Part shown: piece after piece, positions 13,964-21,872 of the stretch
How the letters are laid out: every line of letters begins with the position of its first letter
How positions within the stretch are numbered: position 1 is the first letter of the stretch
From: JAJPHF01 sp035293805
GTDB taxonomy: Bacteria > Chloroflexota > UBA6077 > JAJPHF01
Assembly (NCBI GenBank): GCA_035293805.1
Contig: DATGMD010000076.1
Coordinates: 1-23,361 of the forward strand
Direction of reading: 5' to 3'
DNA: 23,361 nucleotides
The notes under the pieces: generated by a model
What the model was told of the DNA's origin: nothing
Databases searched by the model: none
The model's input: only the letters and a program-made list of their open reading frames with translations
Translations under genes and position numbers: made by a program

Positions 13964-15328
13964 ATGAGCGAGCAGCCGGTACTCAGCACTCAGCACTCAG
14001 CGCTCAGCACTGACTACGCCGCGGCGCTGCGCTACCTCTACGGCCTGCCCAACTGGGAGACGGCGGCGCCCGGCCAGCGCCCGCGCCAGGACGTGGCTCG
14101 TCCCCGCCGCCTGTTCGAGCTGCTCGGCGTCGCCGCCCCGCGCTGCCCCGTCGCCGTCGTCGCCGGCACCAACGGCAAGGGCTCCACGGCCGCCATGCTA
14201 GAGAGCATCCTGCGCGCCGCCGGCCACCGCGTCGGCCTCTACACCCAGCCCCACCTGCACACCTACCGCGAGCGCATCCAGGTCGACCGCGTGCCGATCC
14301 CCCCTGATGCCTTCGCCGCCCGCCTCGCCCCCGTCCGCGCCGCCATCGACCGGCTCCAGGCCGAGGCCCCCGAGCTGGGCCAGGTCACGACCTACGAGGC
14401 CACTACCGCGCTCGCGCTCCTCCACTTCGCCGCGGAGCAGGTCGACGCCGCCGTGCTGGAGATCGGCCTCGGCGGCCGCCTCGACGCCGTGAACGCCGTC
14501 GCCGCGCCCGTCGCCGTGATCACGCCCATCGGCCTCGACCACACCGAGGTCCTGGGCGACACGCTCGCCGCCATCGCCGCCGAGAAAGCCGACGTGATCA
14601 AGCCCGGCGCCATCGCCGTCTGCGCGCCCCAGGCCCCCGAGGCGCTTGCCGTCATCGCCCAGACCGCCGCCACCCGCGCCGCCCCCCTCCGCCTCGTCGG
14701 CAACGATGCCGGCCGCTACGAGGGCACGAGCATCCTCACTCCGCGCGCGACCTACGCCGACTTGCGCCTCGGCCTGCTCGGCGCCCACCAGTGGACGAAC
14801 GCCGCCGTCGCCGTCGCCGCCGCCGAGGCGCTGGCCGACCGCGGCCTCGCGCTGGCGCCCGGCGCCGTCGCCACCGGCCTCGCGCAGACGCGCTGGCCCG
14901 GCCGCCTGGAGCTGCTCGCGCCCGGCCCGCCGCCGGTCCTCGTGGACGGCGCCCACAACCCAGCCGGCGCCGCCGCCCTCGCCGCCGCGCTCGCAGCCGA
15001 TTTCCCCGCCACCCGCCGCCTGCTCGTCCTCGGCGTCTCGGCCGACAAGGACCTCGGCGGCATCGTCGCCGCGCTCGCGCCCGCCGTCAGCCAGGTGTAC
15101 GCCACCGAGGCGCGGCACCCCCGCTCCGCCTCGCGCGAGGCCGTGGCCCGCGCCGCTCGCGCCCTCGGCCTCCCCGTCAAGACCATCCCCGACGTGGCGG
15201 CCGCCATCCGCTTCGCGCGCCTCCAGCGCCGCCCCGGCGACCTCGTCGTCGTCGCCGGCTCCCTCTACGTCGTCGCCGAGGCGCGCGCCGCCCTTGGCCA
15301 CGCCCCCGCCGCCGACCCGCCGCTGTAG
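13964..15328 (+). CDS. folC: Bifunctional folylpolyglutamate synthase / dihydrofolate synthase
   Basis: A Mur-ligase-superfamily ATP-dependent enzyme that adds glutamate to dihydropteroate or folates, following FolP in the pathway. Visible motifs are YLYGLPNWE at the N-terminus, the P-loop VAGTNGKGSTAAMLESIL, YTQPHLHTYRERIQVD, VTTYEATTALALLHFA, LEIGLGGRLDAVNAV, ITPIGLDHTEVLGDTLAAIAAEKADVIK, WPGRLELL and VLVDGAHNPAGAAALAAAL. At 454 residues it has normal length. Residues about 6-17 (VLSTQHSALST) are encoded by TCAGCAC heptamers and have no role in the fold. The ATG follows GGGGAG at about 10 bases. The leader and these codons form an 18-bp inverted repeat around the start. Confidence 0.93.
   Translation: MSEQPVLSTQHSALSTDYAAALRYLYGLPNWETAAPGQRPRQDVARPRRLFELLGVAAPRCPVAVVAGTNGKGSTAAMLESILRAAGHRVGLYTQPHLHTYRERIQVDRVPIPPDAFAARLAPVRAAIDRLQAEAPELGQVTTYEATTALALLHFAAEQVDAAVLEIGLGGRLDAVNAVAAPVAVITPIGLDHTEVLGDTLAAIAAEKADVIKPGAIAVCAPQAPEALAVIAQTAATRAAPLRLVGNDAGRYEGTSILTPRATYADLRLGLLGAHQWTNAAVAVAAAEALADRGLALAPGAVATGLAQTRWPGRLELLAPGPPPVLVDGAHNPAGAAALAAALAADFPATRRLLVLGVSADKDLGGIVAALAPAVSQVYATEARHPRSASREAVARAARALGLPVKTIPDVAAAIRFARLQRRPGDLVVVAGSLYVVAEARAALGHAPAADPPL
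13981..14013. repeat. TCAGCAC heptamer repeat translated within folC (family A, inverted)
   Basis: ACTCAGCACTCAGCACTCAG followed by CGCTCAGCACTGA, 6 codons into folC. It has the opposite orientation to the copy at 13861-13896 and its first 18 bases are perfectly complementary to 13876-13893. Confidence 0.87.
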
Positions 15329-15377
15329 ACTGCAGAACTCATGATCCGCAGTGTCTTCGATACCGGTGGTGGGCGCG

Positions 15378-16535
15378 TCATCGCCAGAGCTGCTCACTGG
15401 CGAGCCGCGCGCCCTCGGCCATGGCATCGAACTTGGCCCACATGACCGTGGGATGCACCTCGGGGGTGTAGGTCGCCTGCGACGAGAAGCCGCAGTCGGT
15501 GCCCGCGATGACGTTCTCTCGGCCGACGCGCTCGGCATAGCGCGTGATGCGCTCGGCGATCCATTCGGGATGCTCGACGATGTTGCTGGCGTGGGTGATC
15601 ACGCCGGGGATCAGGATCTTCCCCGCGGGCAGCTTCACGCGCTCCCACACGTGGTACTCGTGCTCGTGGCGGGCGTTCGCGGCCTCGAACGAGTAGGCGC
15701 CGGCGTTGATCTTCAGGATCACGTCCACCAGAGCGCTCAGCGGCGCGTCGTGAACCCGCGGCCCCTCGTTGATGCCGTAGCAGGTGTGGAAGCGCACGCG
15801 CTCGACCGGGATGCCCCGCAGCGCGTGGTTGATCGCCTCGACCGCGACCTCGCCCTGGCGCCGCTGCTCGGCGGGATCGAGGGCGGGATTGCTGAAGATG
15901 CCCGCGAGGCCCGGATCGTCGACTTGCAGGAGAAAGCCGGCGTCCACGATGGCCTGATACTCCTCGTGCATCGCGTCCGCGATCGCGGCGAGGTACTCCT
16001 CCTCGGTGCGGTAATACTCGTTGTTGCCGATGTGCGATGCCGCGATGGCGGGCATGAACACCTCGGTGGCACCCGCCCCCTGGACCGCGGCCTGAAGGTT
16101 GGCGATGTCGCGCTGGATCGCCTCCTGGCCCCGATAGCTGATCGGCCCGACGCAAGTGAGCGCCTCCACGCGCGCGACGACGCGTCCGCCGGTCATCGCC
16201 CGCTGGAAATACTGCTCGTAATACTCGGGGAACGCGGCCATCTCGGCGGCGAACGAGCCCGCCCGCTCGCGGGGTCGCGGCTCGAAGCCGGCGAGCCGCT
16301 CCCTGACGTAAGTGGCGAAGCCGAGCTTGCTCTGCTCGCCGTCGGTCACCACGTCGACGCCATGCTCGACCTGCTGACGCACGATCGCGGCCACAGCCGC
16401 GCGCAGCCGCGCGTCGTACGTCGCGTCATCCACCGGCTCGCCGCTGGCCCGCGCTTTCATCAGATCGAGGAGGGCGTGCGGCCGCGGCAGGCTGCCCGTG
16501 TGCGTCGTCAGGATTCGCTCGGTGCTGTGCTGCAT
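15378..16535 (-). CDS. MetE C-terminal-domain (cobalamin-independent methionine synthase-like) protein
   Basis: A 385-residue protein of the MetE/UROD superfamily that corresponds to only the catalytic C-terminal barrel; full MetE is about 750 aa. It begins ERILTTHTGSLPRPHALLDLM. The zinc-thiol site is recognisable: His-x-Cys in RFHTCYGINEGPR (His250, Cys252), a Glu in YSFEAANARHEHE and a Cys in VIAGTDCGFSSQ. Standalone proteins of this type include core methionine synthases and thiol transferases such as epoxyalkane:coenzyme M transferase, so methyl donor and acceptor cannot be stated. I chose the ATG at 16535 because GGAG lies 8 bases upstream; the frame extends further but has no site. It lies 102 bases after a co-directional substrate-binding protein gene and is convergent with folC. 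Confidence 0.85.
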   Translation of the reverse strand: MQHSTERILTTHTGSLPRPHALLDLMKARASGEPVDDATYDARLRAAVAAIVRQQVEHGVDVVTDGEQSKLGFATYVRERLAGFEPRPRERAGSFAAEMAAFPEYYEQYFQRAMTGGRVVARVEALTCVGPISYRGQEAIQRDIANLQAAVQGAGATEVFMPAIAASHIGNNEYYRTEEEYLAAIADAMHEEYQAIVDAGFLLQVDDPGLAGIFSNPALDPAEQRRQGEVAVEAINHALRGIPVERVRFHTCYGINEGPRVHDAPLSALVDVILKINAGAYSFEAANARHEHEYHVWERVKLPAGKILIPGVITHASNIVEHPEWIAERITRYAERVGRENVIAGTDCGFSSQATYTPEVHPTVMWAKFDAMAEGARLASEQLWR

Positions 16536-16637
16536 GGCAGGTCGCTCCTTCGGCGGGCCTTTGAGAATTGTTGTCCGCACTCCCCAACGGGACGGGGAAT
16601 GATAGTCGGTTGGTAAGCATGCATCCCTTGCCGCTGG

Positions 16638-17546
16638 CTACTGGCTCCAGAGATCAGCGAACTGCGTCGCGACGACGTCCGCGTAGGCCACCGGCCCCGA
16701 CAGCAACCCGAGTTCTTGTGCGAACGTACTCGCGAGCCGGACCGACTCCACGGAGATAGCAGGGTCATAGAACTCGGCATCTCGTTCGATCAACTCGGCG
16801 ATGAGCGCCGCCTCCTCCGCCGGAAAGAGGCGCTGCCCTACTCGCGTGGCGAGTGACGGGTCCGCCCTCAGCGCCCGTTGGGTATTCACGATAGCGCGCA
16901 CTGCTCCTGCAGCGGCCGCCGGGTGCTGTTCGATCAAGTGATCGGTGGTGATGAGGGCGGGAAACGTGTAGCGCCGCGCCGCAGGGGGCCCATCGCCGCG
17001 CCGGATGTCCAGCAGGACCGTCGCTAGACCGCGGCGCACCGCATACTCGACCCGCATCCCGTTGCCCCAGAACCCGTCGGCGCGGCCTTGCTCGATGGCA
17101 TCGGCTCCGATCCGTGCCCAGCTGCCGGGTGGGTTTGGCGCGCGCACCAGCTCAATCTGGTCGCGCTCCAGGTCCAGCCCCGCAGCTTCGAGCACCCGCT
17201 TGAGCGCGAGCCCGGGCCGTCCCGCCGCGCTGATGCGCCGTCCCTTCACGGCGCTCAGGTCGCCGCGCTTCGCTCCGAGGTCCGCGCGCATGGCGAGAAA
17301 CCAGTACGTGTACTGCGAGAGCGCACAGAGGAGCTTGGCGCCTTTCCAGCCGGGAAAGGCCATCAGCGTGGTGTACGGCGAGCCGCCCACGAAATCGATC
17401 TCCCCGTGGCGAAAGGCCGTGGGCGTATCCGCAGGGGTGGGGACGAACTCCACATCCAGCCCCTCTGCTCGGAAGAACCCCAGCTCGACGGCGGCAGTGG
17501 CGACAAAATAGGAGGGGGAGACAACGTCGGAGACGGTGAGGTGCAT
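16638..17546 (-). CDS. NMT1/SsuA-like substrate-binding protein without signal peptide
   Basis: A 302-residue periplasmic-binding-fold protein of the NMT1/THI5-like group (ABC transporter solute receptors and related proteins). Domain signs are SDVVSPSYFVATAAVELGFFRAEGLDVEFVPT at the very start, FRHGEIDFVGGSPYTTLMAFPGW, LSAVKGRRISAAGRPGLALKRVLEAAGLD and the C-terminal helices. The start at 17546 is well supported by GGAGGA 5 bases before the ATG, and translation begins directly on the first strand of the mature fold, so there is no Sec or lipoprotein signal. It may therefore be cytoplasmic, either a sensor or a THI5-like enzyme, although the His/Cys residues of THI5 enzymes are not obvious. 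Its neighbour downstream is the MetE-like gene. Ligand unknown. Confidence 0.78.
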   Translation of the reverse strand: MHLTVSDVVSPSYFVATAAVELGFFRAEGLDVEFVPTPADTPTAFRHGEIDFVGGSPYTTLMAFPGWKGAKLLCALSQYTYWFLAMRADLGAKRGDLSAVKGRRISAAGRPGLALKRVLEAAGLDLERDQIELVRAPNPPGSWARIGADAIEQGRADGFWGNGMRVEYAVRRGLATVLLDIRRGDGPPAARRYTFPALITTDHLIEQHPAAAAGAVRAIVNTQRALRADPSLATRVGQRLFPAEEAALIAELIERDAEFYDPAISVESVRLASTFAQELGLLSGPVAYADVVATQFADLWSQ

Positions 17547-17794
17547 AGATTCCTCCACGCCGGACTCGGCGCACCCAGGATACTGGTCTGGCTCAAACGG
17601 GGCAAGCCGCCGCATTGCTAGCGGGTGCCGCAAAGCAGCCCGAGAGACGACGGTGGTAGCATCCGGCCGCCAGCAGGAGCGGCCACTGGTTGGCGTTTCT
17701 CGTGGCCGCAGTGTGGGCAGCCCGCCGCTATCTCTGTCCGGCACGGCAGGGGGCGGAACGATTACCAGCCATGTCGTAGGATGCGGCGGCACGA

Positions 17795-17825
17795 TTGAGG
17801 CACTGGCGGGCCGTGCTGGTAGAAT
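17795..17825 (+). promoter_or_regulatory. Possible promoter of the cysteine hydrolase gene
   Basis: TTGAGG and TAGAAT separated by 19 bases stand 40 bases before the start codon. The spacing is longer than ideal, so this is tentative. Confidence 0.35.
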
Positions 17826-17834
17826 GGCGGGCTG

Positions 17835-17850
17835 TGGTCCCGGTGGACCA
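17835..17850 (+). promoter_or_regulatory. Leader hairpin before the cysteine hydrolase gene
   Basis: TGGTCC-CGGT-GGACCA is a perfect 6-bp inverted repeat just upstream of the AGGAG ribosome binding site. It could be a leader hairpin or a small operator; there is no direct evidence for function. Confidence 0.4.
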
Positions 17851-17865
17851 TAAAAGGAGAGCAGC

Positions 17866-18549
17866 ATGGAGGGCGGCGCGCGACTGGAGGCAGCCGAGTT
17901 CTTCGCGCGGCGGGGTTTCGGCGGCCGCCTCGGTTTCGGCGAGCGGCCGGCCGTCGTCGTGATCGACTTTCTGTACGCCTTCACCGATCCAGCGCTGCCG
18001 CTCGGGGCCAACCTGGACGGCGAGATCGAGCAGACCCGGACACTGCTTGCCGGCGCGCGGGCTGCGCGCCTCCCCATCTTCTACACCGTCGTCCACTATG
18101 ACGAGGAGGACTTCCGCGATGCCGGTCTCTGGCTGCTGAAGCAGCGAGGCATCACCTCCCTGAAGGCGGGCACGCGGGGCGTCCAGCTGGATCGCCGACT
18201 GGAGCGGCGGGCGGACGAAATCCTCATCCTCAAGAAGTACGCTAGCGCTTTCTTCGGCACCGACTTGATCTCGCGTCTCAACTCGCGGCGGATCGACACG
18301 CTGCTCATCGCCGGCTGTACCACCAGCGGCTGCGTACGCGCCACCGCGGTCGACGCCGTGCAGCTCAGGATCCGCCCCATCGTGGTCCGGGAAGCTGTGG
18401 GCGACCGCGATGCAGCGGCGCACGCGCAAAGCCTGTTCGACCTGGACCAGAAGTACGCGGACGTGCGGGGCCTTGAGGAAGTGCTGGCCTACCTCGCCGG
18501 ACAGCACTCGGCGCCGGTGGCGTCCACAGGCCCGGGCGCGCGGCGCTAG
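17866..18549 (+). CDS. Isochorismatase-like cysteine hydrolase (N-carbamoylsarcosine amidase type)
   Basis: A 227-residue cytoplasmic hydrolase of the isochorismatase fold. The catalytic triad is visible: Asp34 in AVVVIDF, Lys in LKKYASAFFGTDL (Lys123 or 124) and Cys156 in IAGCTTSGCVRATAVDA. The cis-peptide region and FYTVVHYDEEDFRDAG before the lysine resemble N-carbamoylsarcosine amidase-type members, which cleave carbamoyl or amide C-N bonds; the exact substrate is unknown. It has a strong AGGAG site. It is followed after 98 bases by a diiron-oxygenase-like gene in the same direction and preceded by a divergent binding-protein gene, suggesting a catabolic cluster for a nitrogen-containing compound (inference). 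Confidence 0.85.
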   Translation: MEGGARLEAAEFFARRGFGGRLGFGERPAVVVIDFLYAFTDPALPLGANLDGEIEQTRTLLAGARAARLPIFYTVVHYDEEDFRDAGLWLLKQRGITSLKAGTRGVQLDRRLERRADEILILKKYASAFFGTDLISRLNSRRIDTLLIAGCTTSGCVRATAVDAVQLRIRPIVVREAVGDRDAAAHAQSLFDLDQKYADVRGLEEVLAYLAGQHSAPVASTGPGARR

Positions 18550-18634
18550 CCGGGCGGCGGGAGCGGCCGCGCCAGACGAGGACAGGCCCCGCCGGCTCGA
18601 CAGCGATTCGTCGCGAGGACGCAATCTCTCGACT

Positions 18635-18643
18635 GGGGGGGGG
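18635..18643 (+). repeat. Run of nine G directly before a start codon
   Basis: An uninterrupted G9 tract ends four bases before the ATG at 18648, in the Shine-Dalgarno position. Such tracts can change length by slippage and alter ribosome binding-site spacing. Confidence 0.75.
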
Positions 18644-18647
18644 CAAC

Positions 18648-19352
18648 ATGACGACGGTCAGTACGTTCCGCCAGGAGCTTGAGGCAGCAGTCCTGGAACG
18701 GCACTGCGCGCACCATCCGCTGACGCAGAAATGGCAGCGCGGCGAGCTCAGCCGCAACGCGCTGATGGGCTGGGCCGTGGAGCACTGGCACTGGGTCAGC
18801 CGAGTTAATCCGTTGTTCTTCCACATCTGCGCGAAGGCGCCGCCCGACGTGGTGGCCGCAGAGCTGGCAAACTACCATGAGGAGACGGACGAGAGCCGCT
18901 CGCACCTCGAGATCGTCCTCCGCTTCGCCCGAGCCAACGGCGCCGATCTCCCGGCCGTGAAGGCCGGGCGCGGCTTGCCGAGCACCGAGTGCTGGGTGAA
19001 CTGGCTCGTGCAAACGGCCAAGGAACAGCCCTGGATCGCGGGCTTCGCGGCAGCGCACATCGGCACGGAATCACAGTCCCCGCTCCTGTACAGCACGGTC
19101 CTGCCGGCACTGCGGGACATCTACCGGTTTCCGGAGGAAGAGATCGAGCACTTCTGGCTGCACGTAGACGCCGACAGCGAGCACGGTGGGCGCGGCTTCG
19201 AGCTGCTCGAGCGCCACTGCACTACGCGCGAGTTACAAGAGCTGGCCATCCACTACGCGCGAGAGAGCGCGCGGATGCGGTGGTTCTATTTCGACGGCAT
19301 CTACATTCACTACGAGCTGGGGTATTCTCTGACCGGACCGCCTTCGGTCTGA
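18648..19352 (+). CDS. Heme-oxygenase-like diiron protein (PqqC/CADD/TenA superfamily)
   Basis: A 234-residue, all-helical protein. A six-ligand diiron set can be read by alignment from memory to chlamydial CADD: Glu79, His86 (ETDESRSH), Glu141 (HIGTESQSP), His172, Asp176 and His179 (HVDADSEH). The spacing E-x6-H and H-x3-D-x2-H is exact, so it is probably a metal-dependent oxidase or oxygenase. CADD makes p-aminobenzoate from its own Tyr27 with help from Lys152; here the equivalent positions are Thr26 and Val151, so that chemistry is unlikely. The TenA catalytic Cys is also absent. Substrate unknown. It follows the cysteine hydrolase and precedes a lipoprotein binding protein, probably as one cluster. 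The start has a G9 tract in place of a normal ribosome binding site. Confidence 0.8.
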   Translation: MTTVSTFRQELEAAVLERHCAHHPLTQKWQRGELSRNALMGWAVEHWHWVSRVNPLFFHICAKAPPDVVAAELANYHEETDESRSHLEIVLRFARANGADLPAVKAGRGLPSTECWVNWLVQTAKEQPWIAGFAAAHIGTESQSPLLYSTVLPALRDIYRFPEEEIEHFWLHVDADSEHGGRGFELLERHCTTRELQELAIHYARESARMRWFYFDGIYIHYELGYSLTGPPSV

Positions 19353-19433
19353 GCAGTAGCTGTGGTGCTGCCTGAGCCGCTGGAGAGGACAGCGTCGTGT
19401 AAGGCGCGGCTCGCACGCTGGAGTCGGGTCGAG

Positions 19434-19454
19434 CAGGAGCACCCGTGGCTCCTG
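19434..19454 (+). promoter_or_regulatory. Inverted repeat upstream of the lipoprotein gene
   Basis: CAGGAGC and GCTCCTG flank a 7-base loop, 26 bases before the ATG. It may be a leader hairpin or operator; no run of T follows, so it is not a clear terminator. Confidence 0.4.
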
Positions 19455-19479
19455 GGCCCTCACTATCCCGGGAGGCACG

Positions 19480-20559
19480 ATGAAGAAGGCTGCCCAGTGG
19501 CTCGGCCTCGTGGTATGTACACTTCTGGCCGCCTGCGCGCCAGCTACCGCTCCAGGCGCGGTCGCGCCCAGCACGGGGCCCGCTAACGCCCCGCCGGCGC
19601 CGCCCGTCGGAGCGCCGTCGACCTCCCCCGCCGCGGCCGCCGCCAGCGAGCCCCCGCTCATCACCACCGAGATCGCCATTCCGTCGCTGGACGCGTTCGC
19701 CTGGCCGTTCGTCGTGGTGCGCGACGGACCGATCGGGACCCAACAGCGGTTGAACCTCGACTGGACGGTCGTCGATACCGATGCCCGATCCATGCAGGCG
19801 CTGCTGGGCGGCTCTGCCGACTTCGCGCTCTTGTCGCTGGACGCGCTTGCCCGCGCCGTCGACCAGGGTGCGGACGTGGTCGCCATCGGTGGCCACATCA
19901 ACCGCCCGACTTACGGGATTGCTGCTCGCCCCGAGCTAACCAGCATCGAGGACATCCGCGGCAAGACGGTCGCCGTCAGCGACCTACGGGGTGGTAGCAC
20001 GGTGATCTTGAAGCTGCTCCTGCAGGCGAAAGGCGTGAAGGAGGACGAATACGAGCTGCTGCCCCTGGGTGGCACGATGAACCGGTTCACCGGGCTGGCC
20101 ACCGGAGTGGCGGACGCTGCGATTCTGGGCCAGCCCGCGGACTTCCGGGCGCGCGACGAGGGCTACGGCATCCTGGCCTACAGCACCGACTTGGACTACC
20201 AGTTCACAGTCTACGCAATGCGTCGGAGCTGGGCAGACAGCAATCGCGCGAAGATCGCGCGTTTCTTGCAGGCGATGGTGGCGGCGCACCGCTGGCTGCA
20301 CGATCCGGCCAACCGCGAGCAGGCGGTCGACCTGGGAGTGACCGTGCTGCACTCCTCGCCGGTCGAGATGGAGCGTACCTGGGACCTCTACTTCCAGCAG
20401 AACGCCGGCCGCGTGATGCCTCGTGACCTCGAGGTCAATCGTCCAGGGATCACGACTGTCGCGCGCACGCTCGCGGAAGCGGGCGAGATCCGCGATGCCG
20501 GGGAGGTCGAGCGGTTCGTAGACGACAGCTACCTGCAAGAGGTGCTACACGGCCGTTAA
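19480..20559 (+). CDS. Substrate-binding lipoprotein (NMT1-like), paralogue of 22009-23040
   Basis: A 359-residue lipoprotein. The signal peptide is MKKAAQWLGLVVCTLLAAC with lipobox LAAC and lipidated Cys19, followed by an Ala/Pro/Ser linker to about residue 55. The mature fold follows: IPSLDAFAWPFVVVRDGPIG, TDARSMQALLGGSADFALLSLDALARAV, DIRGKTVAVSDLRGGSTVILKLLLQAKG, ILGQPADFRARDEGYGIL and DYQFTVYAMRRSWA. The pattern is that of periplasmic receptors for ABC importers of small organic compounds. It shares many blocks with the gene at 22009-23040, so they are paralogues. The ribosome binding site is GGGAGG. No permease or ATPase gene is nearby. It lies 127 bases after the diiron protein gene and is convergent with the amidohydrolase. 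Confidence 0.88.
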   Translation: MKKAAQWLGLVVCTLLAACAPATAPGAVAPSTGPANAPPAPPVGAPSTSPAAAAASEPPLITTEIAIPSLDAFAWPFVVVRDGPIGTQQRLNLDWTVVDTDARSMQALLGGSADFALLSLDALARAVDQGADVVAIGGHINRPTYGIAARPELTSIEDIRGKTVAVSDLRGGSTVILKLLLQAKGVKEDEYELLPLGGTMNRFTGLATGVADAAILGQPADFRARDEGYGILAYSTDLDYQFTVYAMRRSWADSNRAKIARFLQAMVAAHRWLHDPANREQAVDLGVTVLHSSPVEMERTWDLYFQQNAGRVMPRDLEVNRPGITTVARTLAEAGEIRDAGEVERFVDDSYLQEVLHGR

Positions 20560-20648
20560 CGCTCTCCCATCGATCGCGCCAGCGGCACGACAGTAGCAGC
20601 GCCCGTGGGTCGTCGGCCGCCCGGTCCGGGAGTTAGGACACGGAAACG

Positions 20649-20677
20649 CGGCTCTGGTGTCGAGATCAAGAGAGCCG
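20649..20677. terminator. Possible bidirectional hairpin between convergent genes
   Basis: CGGCTCT and AGAGCCG form a perfect 7-bp stem with a 15-base loop. It covers the stop of the amidohydrolase gene and lies about 90 bases after the lipoprotein gene. No T-run is present, so intrinsic termination is uncertain. Confidence 0.3.
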
Positions 20678-21784
20678 ATAGAACCGCGCGGCATTGTCAT
20701 AGAGGATCTTGCGCTTTGCGGGCTCCGTGAGGTCGGTCCGCGCCCACAAGGTCTTGACAGCGTCCGGCTCGCGGTCGCCGTGCGGGATGTCCGAGGCGAA
20801 GAAAATTTGGTCCTCGCCCATCAGCGCCATCACCTGAGGCAGCAAGCGGTCATCGACCTCGCAGGTGATGTACACCTGTCCGCTCTGCAGGTACTCCAGG
20901 GGCGGGCGCTGCGCGGCCGGCCGGGCGGCGGGTGCCCGCTCGGCAACAAACTGGTAGTAGTGACTCATGCGGTCGATCAAGAACGGCACCCACTGCGAGC
21001 CCAGCTCAAAGAAGCCGACCCGCAGGTTGGGGTGACGATCGAGAATCCCGCCACTCAGCACGGCGTTGAAGGCCATCAGGGTCGGGAGTGCGAAGGGGAT
21101 GACGATCGAGTCGTAGAGCCGATCGTACAGGTTGGACAGAGGCGGGCAGGGCCAGCCGACGTGGATCGCCACCGGCAGGTCCAGGGCCGCAGCCGTCTCC
21201 CAGAACGGCGCCAGACGAGGATGGTCCAAATTCGTCTCGCCGGCGGTGCCGAGAATGACCACGCCTACCGGGTCGAGATCGTGGCGATAGCGCCGCATCT
21301 CCTCCACCGCGCTCGGCACGTCATCCAGGGACACGACTGCCACCCACTTGAGTTTGTCGCTCCGCTGGCGACAAACGTCGGCGATCCAGTTGTTGTAGGA
21401 GCGACAGAGTGCCGCCGCGAGGGCGGGATCCGCGGTCAGCGGGTAGGCCAGAAAGAGCGTCGGGTAGAGGACCTGGAGGTCGATGCCTTCGCGGACGTTT
21501 TGCTGGATGCGGGCCTCGACGGAGCGCAGCTCCATGCTGGCGACGTCCTCGCCCTTGGCGGTGGTGTACTCGGTTGGCACGGTCCCATAACCGGTCGGCG
21601 TGCCAAGGATATGGCAGCCGCGGCCGACCAACCGCGGGAAGAGCTGGTCATCGATCAGCCAGTAGGCGCGGTGGCCCGCGCCGACGATTCGCGGACGGCG
21701 TCGCCGGAAGGCGGGGGCGAGATAGCAATCGTCGAAGGTCTGGTCCCATTCCTCAACGTGGGCATCCGCGTCCAAGACGGACAT
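20666..21784 (-). CDS. ACMSD-type amidohydrolase / decarboxylase (amidohydrolase_2 family)
   Basis: A 372-residue metal-dependent hydrolase of the amidohydrolase_2 group, which contains both hydrolases and non-oxidative decarboxylases such as ACMSD and gamma-resorcylate decarboxylase. The N-terminal metal motif is DADAHVEEW (His9, Glu11), followed by LDLPVAIHVGWPCPPLSNLYD with a ligand His, then HPNLRVGFFELGSQWVPFLIDRM and FFASDIPHGDREPDAV with the C-terminal Asp. Length is typical. The ATG at 21784 has a GAGGTG site. It lies between two paralogous binding-protein genes, which suggests action on the imported compound (inference). Substrate and reaction cannot be fixed from sequence. Confidence 0.87.
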   Translation of the reverse strand: MSVLDADAHVEEWDQTFDDCYLAPAFRRRRPRIVGAGHRAYWLIDDQLFPRLVGRGCHILGTPTGYGTVPTEYTTAKGEDVASMELRSVEARIQQNVREGIDLQVLYPTLFLAYPLTADPALAAALCRSYNNWIADVCRQRSDKLKWVAVVSLDDVPSAVEEMRRYRHDLDPVGVVILGTAGETNLDHPRLAPFWETAAALDLPVAIHVGWPCPPLSNLYDRLYDSIVIPFALPTLMAFNAVLSGGILDRHPNLRVGFFELGSQWVPFLIDRMSHYYQFVAERAPAARPAAQRPPLEYLQSGQVYITCEVDDRLLPQVMALMGEDQIFFASDIPHGDREPDAVKTLWARTDLTEPAKRKILYDNAARFYRLS

Positions 21785-21872
21785 GCTGCACCTCGGCCAC
21801 GAAACTGGCGCTCATCATTGTACCCCAGTGCGGAAGCGCCGTCCGGGTTGAGGCCGTTCTTCAGCGATGATC

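Larger units (their letters stand above)
17547..17865. other. 319-base divergent intergenic region
   Basis: No gene with convincing start and codon pattern is seen here. It must hold promoters for the minus-strand binding-protein gene and the plus-strand hydrolase gene. The only visible signals are the weak promoter at 17795-17825 and the hairpin at 17835-17850. Confidence 0.6.

Noticed and set aside
13890..13964. Separate strong promoter for folC
   Set aside because: TTACATATAGGGG is AT-rich, but no good -35/-10 pair with normal spacing can be made. Read-through from folP is equally plausible.
14198..15538. Long antisense open frames, for example opposite folC, opposite the MetE-like gene (15351-16616) and opposite the amidohydrolase (20657-21925)
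   Set aside because: They lie opposite well-supported genes, have Arg/Gly/Ala-rich compositions without domains and arise from high GC content.
18648..19352. CADD-type p-aminobenzoate synthase serving the nearby folP/folC
   Set aside because: The Tyr and Lys required for the self-sacrificing chemistry are replaced by Thr26 and Val151, and the gene is more than 3 kb from folC with opposite-strand genes between.
16638..20559. Thiamin precursor salvage locus (ThiY-like receptor, TenA, deformylase)
   Set aside because: The TenA catalytic Cys is missing and a metal site is present instead. The hydrolase is isochorismatase-like, and no THI-box riboswitch or thiamin gene is visible.
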